64,000 bases of DNA from Calocera cornea HHB12733 (Eukaryota; Basidiomycota; Dacrymycetes; Dacrymycetales; Dacrymycetaceae), in contig KV423923.1 of assembly GCA_001632435.1 (NCBI GenBank), positions 136,281 through 200,280 of the forward strand, written 5' to 3'. Below, in pieces: positions 34,271 to 46,600 of this stretch (position 1 is its first letter; every line of letters begins with the position of its first letter). Position numbers and translations under genes: made by a program. The notes under the pieces were generated by a model. It was not told the origin of the DNA. It saw only the letters and a list, made by a program, of their open reading frames with translations, and searched no databases.

Positions 34271-37200
34271 CTACACGGGTCTCCCGGCTCTGGCGTTCCG
34301 GACGTAGTTGTTCCTAAGGTATTCGGACATATAGGCACTCGTCACCTTCTCGTTCGCCAACAGCGCACTTTGCGCTTCGAAGAGGAGCTCCTGGCGACTG
34401 GCATGCCGCGGAGGTGAAGAAAGCGCTTGCATGCATTTCGTGATCTATCAAAGCGGTTCAGCATGTGATGCGGCATTTGTCCGAGGAAGAGACACACCTT
34501 TGACTGAGCTCGTTGGTTCACCTCTTTCATTGCGGACAATAAACCCGAGAACGTAGCCGAGTATTTCATGGCCAAAGGTGAATGCGATCTCAACAGGAAC
34601 ATGACCAGATCCATGAATATATCCGAGATCTGTTGTGCTGCCATCAGCATAGGACCACCTTCGAGACCATGTGCCTTGATGATCAGTCGCTCGAACGAGG
34701 GCCATACGCCGTGCCACAAGCTGGCTTCCTGAACTCCGCCGGCATCCAAAGATCGAGCGAGCAGTAGCCACAAAACCAATGATGCGTGCGCATAAGACAA
34801 GTCGTTCGAATTATTCCTTTCGTCCCTGATCGTTTCCAGTAGCTGGTTCATGAGAGTTGCAAACGTGAAGTGGTAATCCATCAGGTGTTGAGCTAAGCTC
34901 TTGCAGCTCTCGTTCCGCAACTCGGCCGGCTCTGTCGGAAGAGAAAGTGCTGCCAGAGCCAGGAAAGCCCACATACGGAGCACTTGACCGGCACGAGCGG
35001 CCATAGCCTGTTGTTAAAGTGAGTAACGCCTGTAGAGACTGACAGAATAATTGCTCACCTGCCCTGCTCCCGCGCCAAAAGCGGTTCGCAACGCCTCTCG
35101 CTGGCCACTGAGCCCCAGCAGGAATATCTTGGACGCCTCCACGCATACAGCGAATGCCAAGTCGTATGAAGCAGTCCCGAGACTTCCGATTGTCGCCGTC
35201 GCGCCAGTCGTATGGAAGGATTGCATATAGGTGAGACAATCCGCCGCCAATCGGTCAGGGACGGAGAAGGTCAAGCGAGGTCCTTCGAGTGAAATAGTTC
35301 GCGCAGTCTAGAGGAGTCGATTAGCGCCGATCCCGAGGCGGAAATCCGCAAACTGTACCTCTAGCATGGAAAGAACCGTAACAAGCGTCGGTCGAGGCTT
35401 CGCCATCATCGTGTCTCTGAGACTGTCAATAATCGCAACTGCAAGGTACGGTTCGTTCTTGATCGGGCCCGGGCCTTTCTGCGGCTGAGCGGCGACAAGC
35501 TCGGCAGCTTTGAGCAGCCGCTGTAAGGTAGACGTTTGGATATCGAAGCGCAGCAAAGCCCAGCGCAAATAAAGTTCGCTGTGGATCATCAGTTCCTATA
35601 AAGCGATTAAAATGCGTCTCGCTTCCGCAGCACGGCATTGCTTACGCGGCTGTTGCCAGCATCCCGCTCTGCAAGAGCCGCTGCTATGAGAATGGGGGCG
35701 TCTCCGCTGAAATCTTCTGACGCCCATTCCGCAGTGTGACGGGAGATATTGGAGAGACAGAATCCCATTTCTACCACAGAATGAGTCATCATAAAACTGA
35801 GGTCAAGATACCCGGCATACCCGTTATGAGTTCCACGGGCCAATCCTTCGTATAGACCTTGTCCACATAGAGATACAGATTTGCGATGGTGGAGTTGAAC
35901 TCGGAATGGCTTGTCCTATAGAAGGCTCGTTCCATGATGTCCTTCAGTGCGAACTGCTGCCCATCCACCCCATCCTTCGAACAGTCTTTCAAAGTCTCCG
36001 ATAAGGCTTTGATTAGGTTCTCCGACGCACTTCCGTTCTTCAGCAGCATAACAAAGAGACCGCTGTTCGGAAATCTAGACGTTGTTAATCGTCAACAATA
36101 TCGCTGAAGAGATGCAGCCATACCTCAAAAAGGTCGATGTGAGGAATGCTTTGCCCTGAGCTACGAGAATGTCTTCCGAATTGAAATCCAGAGCTGCCAA
36201 CATGTCGGAAACGGCATTGATCTGCCGGCTGCAGGAGACTAGTGAGCAGTGATTGTAAATGAAATCGCATGTACCAACCTCAGGATGGCTCCTCCTTCTC
36301 CACCGAACTTCTTCACATAGCATTGATTGACTGTGAGAGCCAACTGCCTGTTATCATATGGTGCATTCGAAGTGAGGATCTCCGTAGTTCGAGCAACGGC
36401 CGTTTTCAGGTCGGTATCCAAATGCTTTAATACAGGAGACCGCATGTCGTGCTACACGTTTGAATTAGCCGAGCACGCGTACTAACGTGGAAGACGACTT
36501 ACTTTGAGAATAATAATGATAAGACTCTCAAGCCAGCTCCTGAGCACGAGATGAGACATTGTTGCCAGATCTTGGGTGGCCCTCAAGACAATAAGGACGA
36601 GGTCCACCAGTGGTGCGCCAATAAGGCACGGAACTGCTGCATCAGGAGGGAGATTGACGCCAAGGATTGATGGAGAGACGCTGATTTTAGTGGAAGCATC
36701 TAAGACACGCTTGGTGGCTGCAAGACATGCAAGTCCTTGCTCAGGAGGCTCGGGAACCGACACTGGTCCAGGTGCAACGTGGCATGTGCCGTCTCCCGCA
36801 ATGCGTAACACGGCCTTTGAGAAGCCCAGCTGCCGAGCGAGGAAGACCTTGACTTTGAGGAGATCAAGAGCCTGAATGACGACTCCATGGGCAACCAGGT
36901 TAAGAGCCAATGACACCAGCATTGCTTGGAGCCTGGGACTGGAAACGGCTTCAGACATATCGGGCGAGTCGATAATGTTGTCGTAAATGCTGGTTGGATC
37001 TTCGTATATGGTGCGGTCGTTTGCCAGAGCATCGACGATGACGCGTGTGGATATCACTAGGAGCAGTTAGATAGAAAAAGCAACTGCAAATGCCGTTACG
37101 AACAAGACCAGGTGGGGAGGTAGGGGTGCAGCCGTAGCAGGAACCTCACGAATTGCTCCTTCTCTGATTCATCGCAGTTTTCAATGTAGTCATCCCAGCA

Positions 37201-40200
37201 ACTCTGGATGAAGTCCTTATGGGACGACAGGAGCGTCTCTGACATCGTCTCGACCGCCGAACGAACGACCTCCTGTTTCACTTCAATAAGCGGATGTAGT
37301 TAGACGAATGAGCAACGTACATACCTGATCATCATCCCAAAGGAGCTTGAAGAACCGAAAATACAACCCAGACAGGCGACGACGAGAATTGGAACCGAGC
37401 AGAGCACTCTCGTTGTTATTCAGTTCGAGTATCAGCGAAAATAATGTTCCAGCGCTGTCCAACCTGGAAGACAGTTAGATTAGTTCTTCATCCGGCGGTA
37501 TTTCTCGCACCTGCTGTGCCATGGTTGATTGAGGTCGAACATCTCGTCCAGAAGAGCTTCAAACGGCTTTGTGTTCACAATCAGAAGTCTAATGAGACAT
37601 TTGACACGAAGGTCAGGCATATGGGCTGTGTTCCAGGTGAATGTGTGCCAAACACTGCCTCATTTGTCAATGGCGTTTGCAAGTCCTCCAAACAGTGCTT
37701 ACATTCTACACATAGGATCACTGTTGATGTCGATGAACAGGTCCAAATCGGCCCTTGAGAGCAGTGTTGCCTCTGTGAGCAAGAGTTCGAGAAAGTTCAT
37801 CACGTAAGACGCGGTCGTTTCCGTCCCCAGTCGAGAAAGATGAAGCAGCATTGTAACAAACGCCTCCGAAACATTTAGATGTTCGGTAGCACCAAATAAT
37901 CTGGCGCCCACTCGCCGCCTACGGTACGTTAATGTCGTTCTGCGCATTGAAGCAGAACAAATTTACCGAGAAGTCAGGACTTCATGTTCTCGTCGTTGGA
38001 CCAAGCCACTGTCAACAATCTTCTCACGATCGACTCCGTACAGAGCTAGCAGACCAGCCAAGCTCAGTCGAATGAAGAGTGCCCTGAGTTGTCTGTTAGT
38101 GCTACAGTGTAAGGAGGAGGAAGGTACATACTCGACCGGCAAAGTGGGCGTGTGCTTGATGGAGGCTATCAGAGACTCTTCATTGCGTTCCAGCAAAGTC
38201 TCGATGAGCGCAGCAAGATCTTGACGCCCTAATGAGCGAACCCATATACTGGCAAAAATTGCGTGGACAAGATTGAGTTGAACATCCAGGGGAGCCTGAA
38301 AATCTCTCGCAAAACCGGCGATCTGTCGGAATGTCATCTCTGGTATAGTCACGCCCGACTGCGCCAGGACAAGCACCCATCGCAAGGAGCGGGCAACACC
38401 TTCGATGCCCTCTGATGCAATTGAGGTAACAGATCGCCAAGGATCGATGAGATCGCTCAGTGAGATGTTCTGATCAATGGCAATATCCCCTGCCATGGTT
38501 GTTCTTCTGGCAGCTTCTGAATCCGTCTGAAAGAGACGGGGCAGAGTTCGCACTACCATGGGCTGCAATGCGTCAGTATTCAAATTTCACAGAGAGACAT
38601 CCGCGGCCATACTGAGTCGGTCCCATGGTTGGAGATCTCATCTAACCAGAACATAAACAGCTCATCAAAGGCCGTGAAGACCACAGATGCTTGGCACAGT
38701 TTGAGAAAGGATCGTAGAGTAGCGTCAGCAAATGAAATGTCTATCTGAATCAGATATCCATCACTACACGCTCATTGGTAGACAGGAAAATGAGCGCTCA
38801 CCTTCGGGGCTGGTTCCGTGCTGTCTTTCGTCGGGAACAAGGCTTCCGTGAGTCTGACGGATTCCGTCTCTTCAGCAGCGGTTGCAAGGCAGTGTTCGTG
38901 CAGCGTCTTCATGTATGCTGCCGTGTCCAAGTTATGCGCGCGCAGTAACCACGGAATAGCGTACTTGTCCAACAGAGCATGTCTGAAGGCAATGTACTCA
39001 TTTCCACCCGTCATGGTACCACCTTGCGGGATGGCAGGCGATTTCATGGCTGTCGTTGTCGGCCACGGCTGGGTATCCAAAGCAGAGCGGATACCAGGCA
39101 CGAGCTTCTTCTGGGAAACATAATCACGGGCGACGGTGAGCAAGCTCCGATCTTCCCGCATGATCCACTGGAGTACTACCCGAACAAGTCTGTCGATGGC
39201 ATACGCGGAAGCAAGTCCGTTGGGCGAGCATCGCTTTAGAAGCAAGAAGCCAGCTTCGTTGACCATCAGATCCACGTCACTGAGACAGGCCTCCACAGCC
39301 GTAAACAATGATTCAACGTTGCTGGAGAGGTCGATTCCGAGCGGTAGTGGGAACATGCAAATTTGCCGTGCAGGCATCGAGCCATCAAACAAGTTTCCGG
39401 CCAAGTCTACTCGCTCCAAGAGTCCAAGTTGATGAAGAAATTGCAGCATATGGCGGACAACGAAGTCCAAATCGACAAGCAGATCTTGCACTAGTACGTC
39501 GTGGGCGTAAGCGAGCTCCGTGAGTTCATATGGCTGGCTTTCACCATCCACAGGGTCAGAAGTGAGCATCTCCGGCCGAAGGAAGCTTCCCGAAAGGTCG
39601 GGATCCTGTTTCTCTTTAGGTGCCTTCACCAGACTCGTTACATAGTGGAGAAATGAGGGCTGGAAAAGCAGTGAATGCTGTTGCAATGGAGTACCCTCGA
39701 GTCTTCTGTAATCCAGCATGGCTTCCGATTTCTGAAGTCTATCGTTCTGCAAGAGGGCATCGCACAGGCGCACCAGGTATTGCAGCTCAAATTCGTCGAC
39801 TCCATTGGCTTTTGCTGCTCGTGTCGTTGGATCCGCTTGGTTGATGATGAGGGAGCCGGCAGCAATGCCGTTGTTCATCAGCTGCAGCTGCAGCCACAGC
39901 AAGCAGTACATAACGGAAACAGTTTCGTACGAGTGATTGTGCAGCTCTTTCTCAGTGAGGACTATCGGGCGGTAATAGGTGATGAAGCTTCGTCGCAGTA
40001 CGGACCAATCGATGGAAAAGGTGCCTTCTGATAGAGGTTTCGACTGGCAGAAAGAGATGTTTTGGGTTTGAGGCACCTGTATGCATTCGGAGTGTACACA
40101 GCATTGGCAGCCAGAGCATGTGAGACCTTGTCTGGCAACTCCCCAGATGGGTTCCTGACATACGAAGCACAAGCTGAGCGTGAACAAGTTCACCCATCTG

Positions 40201-42146
40201 AAAGCATGTCCGGCGACACTGGCCGGTTCTTCGGGTATCACCCTTCTCGGAGGAAGGATGTGGGAGAACCTTGTTACCGCCAGCTTCTGGACTCCACTGG
40301 ACGTCGTGTATTCGGTGATCGTGCTTCCTTCCGGAGGGTCGTAGCATGTGAAATGTACAGCCGAGTTGCAGAATGGGCACAGCAGACCGAAGTCATGCAC
40401 GGGCTTCATACAGGCACGACATGGGGTTATACTCAGATTTTGAGTTGCTTGTTGAGCGAAGGCGGTAAGGTTCGTGACGCTGCCTCCTGTCATGCGTCTA
40501 GGCGGGGGTGGGAATCGCCATGGAAGGAATTCGTGGGCGTACGGATGGTCGGAAGGCTCTTGGACACCCCTAAGAAGCCGCCTTGGGTCTTGTGCTGGTC
40601 TCCACATGGGCAGTGGTAAACAGACGATATTGTGTCCTAAGGCTTTCGGCCAGAAGGTGGCAAGTACGGATAGAGCGGCTGCGCGGGCGCGTGGCGTGTT
40701 ATAGGCGACGATCTCGAGAACATCTTGGTATACATCCGGCTTGAGATCAACGATCGTGTCGAGCAGTCGGCGGACCCAGTACGCCTCATCATCCGATGAT
40801 TGGATACCCATGTCGATATTCTCAAGGAGCGACGCCAGCAGCGGGGAGAGCAGGGACGAGAGATAGTACACTCGAAGCGGGTGATCTGGGGCGTAGGTAC
40901 TGACAACGTTCTTCTCAGCGGTGGTGGACGTTGACCAGAGCTTGATCCCACCTGGGCCACGCGCGTCTGCAGGATCATTGCCCGGTTCTTCCACCTGGAT
41001 CGAGATCTGCGGTGCGTTGAAGGCGAATGCGGGGCGGTCTTCGAACGGATCGGCAGACGACCATTTCGTCGCACCCCCGAGCACGAGCTTGAGCTCGCTG
41101 AGGCACCCGCGCACAACACCCTCGAAGAATCCGCATAGCCGTCCGCGCATTGACGGCGGGAAGCTCTCGAATGCGGGTATCATCGCCAATCCAACTTCAT
41201 ACACGCCCTTTGCACTAGCCATTCCTTTTTGAGAAACAAGGAGGCAGCGCGCGACGTCGATGCAGAGGGATTGGAGCGAGTTTGGTGGTCGCGCTGGGCG
41301 GAAGTGGGAGACCGTGAAGCGGCAGTCGTTCGAGATGAGCTCTGAGAGTACGGAGATGCATTGACGAAAGAGGAGCGCGCCGTCATCAGCCTTATCCTTG
41401 TTCAAGGATCCGGCCGATGGTCTTTCCGAGTTTCCGACAGTGCTCTTTCGGCGGCGACCGAACTGTAGACCGGATGCACGAGACACTGCGGGGTCTTCAT
41501 CGATGCCACCGGCGCTGGTGGAGAGTCAGCACAGGAAGCGCAGGCACCACACGTATGCGCACCTAAGTATATGCAGTCCCCTGAGCTCTGCTCCGAGAAG
41601 AACCTCTCTCAGCTCCGTCATACGATCACACGTCTCATCTGTGTCCTCTCCTCTCTTGCCCACTTTGGGTGCCAACTCCTCTTCTTCACTGTCGTACGGC
41701 GCCCCATCGGTGAGACCAGACGATACGCTCACAAAACCGCGGAGACTCGATGTTTCGTTCATGCTCTGTGGTATCTGTGTAGTCGACGAGCGGGCGGAGG
41801 AGAAGATGCTCGCGGGCTTGGTGCGCTCTTGGAGGCGTTGCAGGACATGTCGTAGGAGTTTACGATACTCGACCCGTAAGCGAGACAGCGGTGCGTTGAC
41901 GTTGCGGTTTTCGACCTCCTGAACCGGCGATATAGGTGATGGAGAGTCTTTTGATGCGCCACCAGGAGTCAGGAGAGAGGGTATAGCAAGCGATAGGGCA
42001 CGGCCTCGGCCAGCCGTCGGCGACTTCGTCGGCGTGTCGAGGTCGACATGGGTCAGGATGGTGGGCGATGTGTCGACATGGAGCAGCCCTGGTTCCGGTG
42101 CAGGTGGAGATATGGAAAGAAAAGGAGCTGCATCTCTATAGCTCAT
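34271..42146 (-). CDS. Very large zinc-finger/helical-repeat protein, possibly UNC80-like
   Basis: About 17 exons from ATG 42146 (MSYRDAAPFL) to TAG 34271-34273 (...NARAGRPV) give about 2,300 residues. The first ~190 are disordered; the rest is helical, HEAT-like, apart from two zinc fingers near residues 500-650. One has CRAC, CPFC and HFTC; the other has CFVC, CSGC and HSEC, both C1/PHD-like. The exon 38772-41520 alone is over 900 codons without interruption. The last intron (GTGTGT...TTTGATAG near 34450-34502) joins NQRAQSK to ITKCMQAL. I do not firmly recognise the family; size and architecture recall the UNC80-type accessory subunits of sodium-leak/Cch1-like channels, held at low confidence. 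It is divergent from the DHODH gene with 211 bp between start codons. Confidence 0.55.
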
Positions 42147-42357
42147 CTTGTTGAGCTTCCCAGAAAGGCTAAATGTACAGGGAAATGGGTATGTTGTCGA
42201 TGGTGTCGCGCGAGGCAGACGCCCATGCGCGGGGGTCTCGCTCCCGTTTCAGGCGCGTAGTCAGGGACAAGTGGCTATGCTGACAATGTGATTGTCACGT
42301 CGACGCTGGCAGATGGTGTCCTTCAGATTGTACATACGATCAATACCCGTCCTCATC

Positions 42358-43445
42358 ATGTCTCCCTCAAGCGCAGTGTATACTACGATCCATACCCTTG
42401 AGTTCACTGGTCCTGTTATGAACTCGGCATGTCCATGGGCATCGAATCTCGAAGACCTGACCGCTCTTTACAACAGCCCATACACCGGAGGGGTGACGAC
42501 CCGCACAGCGACCGCAGAGGGTTTCAAGGAAGATCCCGCTATTCATCAGGTCTGTTACCGTCTCTATCCCAGCGCGATATTGCTGAGGTGCTCTCCAGCA
42601 CGCGTTCACTGCTATCGCCTCGTTGAACTGCTATGGCTACTCACCATTCCCGCTCCCCGACTACCTGGGATGGGTGCATACACTTCTCGAGCATGCATCT
42701 TCCCGGAAACCGATCATCATCTCCATCACATCCGATCTTCCCTCCGAGATTGAGGGGATGATCATGGCTATCCAATATGTGAGACGAGAGCTGGGAGATA
42801 CATCGGGCATCACGAGCCGTATTGGCATCGAGCTCAACACCTCCTGTCCCAATATCGCATCCAAGCCTCCCCCTTCTTACGACCCACAAGCCCTTCTCCC
42901 GCTCCTTCAAGTCCTGGCAAAAGCAGTGTACAAAGACCCAACTCTTACCTTGGGCATCAAGTTGCCGCCATATGTCATCCCGTCACAGTTCACCGGCGTA
43001 CTAGATGCGATTGCATCCCTGCAACGGCCAGAAGACGCTAGGAACCCTATTTCCTTCTTGACGTGCACGAATACTTTGGGAGGGTGTATCTTTGGATCAG
43101 ATGAAGCTGGGAAGGAGGGAGTTCAGGGAGAGGGATGGGCATTGCCCGGTGGATATGGCGGAATGGCTGGCAGTGCATTGCATGCTGTCTCCCTTGGGTG
43201 CGTACGCAGTACAACTCATCGATACGAATCTGACCATCCCATTCTTAAGAAATGTCCATCGTTTTGCAACCCTTTTAGCTAATCATCCATCGGATGCAAT
43301 GCGGAAGATTTCCATCATTGGTGTCGGAGGGGTTGAGGACGCTGCTGGTGTGAAACGAATGCACAAGGCAGGAGCTACCATGGTCGAATGTGCAACTGCG
43401 CTCGGTAGGCACGGCGTAGATGTTTTCGAAAAGATGCAGACTTAA
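42358..43445 (+). CDS. Dihydroorotate dehydrogenase, class 1A type (cytosolic)
   Basis: Two introns (42550-42598 and 43198-43249) leave exactly 329 codons, giving a 328-aa enzyme. Family landmarks in order are YNSPYTGGVTTRTA (FMN/substrate loop), IELNTSCPNI with the class 1A catalytic Cys, GIKLPPYVIP, TCTNTLGGCI, GGYGGMAGSALHAVSLG, and the FMN-phosphate site IIGVGGVEDAAG plus GATMVECATAL. There is no N-terminal presequence or membrane helix, unlike the mitochondrial class 2 enzyme. It oxidises dihydroorotate to orotate in pyrimidine synthesis, or related pyrimidines in a side pathway if a class 2 enzyme also exists. The start MSPSSAVYTT at 42358 is the first Met next to the conserved ILEFTG-like segment. 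The gene is convergent with the next one. Confidence 0.85.
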
Positions 43446-43608
43446 GAGTACACACGATTTGCACAGCACGGTTGGTGCAAAGAGTATACGGGGTATGGAA
43501 TGATATGTATCACTAGCTATGACAATCAATGAATCCGACAATACGGTGTCGCATATTCCCATGCGAATAGTGTACAATGCGCGCCGACCTACAAATAGTA
43601 CAGTTCCC

Positions 43609-46600
43609 TTAGAGACGACCGATCAGCCCGGCAAGAGCGGGCAACTTCGATTCGCAGAGTGAGCTGAAGTAAAACTCATGCTCAGAATTGTGAGGTTGAA
43701 CAAGATTGTGCTGCATAGACAGATATCAGTGAAGCTATTTTCGATAACAATGCTGAAGACTCACAGCAATTTCATGTGCAAGTGTGAAGTACCAACTGAT
43801 CAGAGCTTTGGTGAGCTCGCCACGTTGCACATCGGCATCATGCCATGCCTCATAATATCGGAGGTTGAGGAAGATGCTGCCATTGCGGTTGAATGCGATC
43901 AGCGGACCCTCCATGTCGAAGAAGATATGCAAGCTGGTTTGAGGTATGCCATAAAGTTCTCCGATAAGGAAGATGATTGTTGAGCTGAATCGTTGCAGTG
44001 AATGCTGCTTTGCATTGAATACGCCTCGTGGATCATTGACGCCTTCGCCCTAGTCAGGAAGCAGAGTAATCGGGAAGAGCATGTGAGCGTACCTTTGGTA
44101 TAAAATCTGTGACGGTCCACGTTTCCTACGAATATCATATCTCCCACAGCGCCGCTGGCGTCGCAGTATCCCTCATCCTATTGCTGGTCAGTCATACGCA
44201 CCACAGCTGATGGACAATGATCACTCACGAGAGCCTCCCTCACTTCGCTCATCTCCTGCCGGTTATGCAACAGATTCCCGCTCTCCGGTCTGCAAGCTGC
44301 CAGCGCCTGGTTCAAATTAGCCTCGATGTTGCTGATAGGTGTGACATGTTGGTCTGGTCTGGGTGTACGTCCACGGTTGATTTGTCCGGGTCGGTCAGGT
44401 AAAGGCGGTGGGAGGCCTCCCGGCATTGGTGCATCGCCATCGGAGAACTCGGCCTGCTGACCAGGATATGGTGGAGGCGCTCCAGGCCTCCCAATATTAG
44501 AGGGACTCCCAGGCTTGCCGATATCAGATGGCGCCTGGGATGGCTCTCTGCCTTGAAGACGATCTTTAAACTTATTCATCGTGTTCAGGAAGCCTGGATT
44601 GAGTGGCCCACTCGCATCGCGCTGGAGCCTGAATACAGAATTAGTATAAAGGCAATACTCGAGAGACTGAACGGAGTTCGTACTGTTTTTCTTGTTCAGG
44701 CTTGCCCACAGTGCTCGCCTCCGCCTGCAGTCGATGCTCCCTCTCCTGAGCTTGAACAGCTTCCTCTTGGACCTTCTGTTTCTGCAAGATCCGATTGACC
44801 GCATATCCTCGTCGTCTGAGAGCTCTGAGATCGGTGGACAGCAGCGTTGAGAACAGAAGACTATCGTTAACAGTGTGGGCTTCAAAGATGATGTTGCAGA
44901 GAACGTTCGAGACTTCGAACCAGTCGAGGGAGTCGCTCGAGGAGACCCAAAGTGTCACCGGTCCAGTTCGGCCCTGCCGTGTTCCTCCAGCAGACGCCTC
45001 TGTCGAGTGATCATAACGCATGTTGTTCCAGTGCAGCTGACGCGTCAGCCGCAGACTCCGAACAGATAGCACGCGGAAGTTGGCTTCGTCGTCAAGCCAG
45101 TTCGGCTTGATTACAAGCTTTAATCGGCTTTCGGAGGTCAGGTGTTCATGCAAGAAAAGCGGCAGCCGCTCTAAGATGAGAGTTCGCGTTTTCTCAGCAA
45201 ACGGCGACCGTTCAGGCATTCCTTGAGGTTTGTAGGACTCTGATACCAGCCGGCTCAACCTCTGCGAGCCAAGCTGTTCATAGAAGCTGTGTATCGCGTC
45301 AACATCTGATGCATCGTAAAACAAAGCCTGCTCACGCTTCCAATGTGTCCTCCTGGGGTGCGCCGTAGAGATGAGTGCTGAACATGGCGTATGAAGACGC
45401 ATCATCGACGATAACAATCTAGGGAACGTGAGTATTGCTATCAGCATAGGAAAAGAAGGCGAACCTCGTCGGCCTTCCTCAACTCGTATGCAAATACAAT
45501 CTCGTCGTCATCCTCATCAAACTTCGACTTTTTCGGGGACGTTGCGGCTTGTCTCCTCGTGCACAGCAAAAATGCGGACTTCTTCAAGTCATTGCGGATG
45601 CGTGTGGGCAAAAGATGACGATTCGCGGCCATATTGCGGAGAACGCTGAGATACCTGAGTAGATTTCAGCGGATCACCCTAAGTATATAGAATGACGAGA
45701 TTACCTCTCAGCCCCACCGGCGGAATCATAAAATCGACGAGGATTTGCAACCAAGAATCGGGCGATCTCCTGAACTGTCGGCTCGCTCTTAACACCACAC
45801 TGACGGAGGAAAGCGTTGGCTCGGCTTCCGAAATCAATGAAATGGAAGAGCTCGGCAAATTGTCCGGATGCTTGAGCGCTAGAGGCGAAATAACATTCCG
45901 TCGGCTTCAGCATCGTTAGTTTTGTGTCGCTGCCTTTTTGCTCAAGATAAGGAACAATGGCAGATTCGCTCAATCTCGCATGATCGGCTCCTCCGAGCTC
46001 TATAGAGGTGTGATCAATATGGCGCGTACGAATACCCGAGGATGACTTACCCCCTAGACGGTTGCTCATATACTCAAACATGGCTGTGGCGGCAGACATT
46101 GTCTTGGGTGGGCTCCTCATCAATCTAGCCACGACGAGGTCGATTGTAGGTTGTTCGGCTACCAGGAACTTTGACGCCGATGCTTGGTAAGCTGGGTCCA
46201 GGATATTGAAGCCAAACATTAAAGCGTCTGCTTTGGAAAACACCTGTTCCATCCGTCAGACGTGAACCAAGAATGAGCAATGACAAACATGCCTCGGTTG
46301 GCTTTGCCCGAAGCTTCGATCCGTTTGTTTGGACAGCTGGCACAAAGGCCCATGGCTCCATTACACGAATATCTGCCCGTTTGGCATACACGTCCTCGAA
46401 ATGTTGCAAGTAGTAGTCGAGCGCAGCTTGTGCTCTGGGCTGTTCTCCGGATGCCAGTTCCAGGATTGCCTCTATCGGCGGATTCCGCTTGAGGCCGAGA
46501 GTGTTTACGAGGAATTTGGCTACGCCGCGTTAATAGATAACTCGCATTGGTGTGTCAACGGCTAACCTTCTTCGGAATGAGGTTTCCACTTGGCCTTCCA

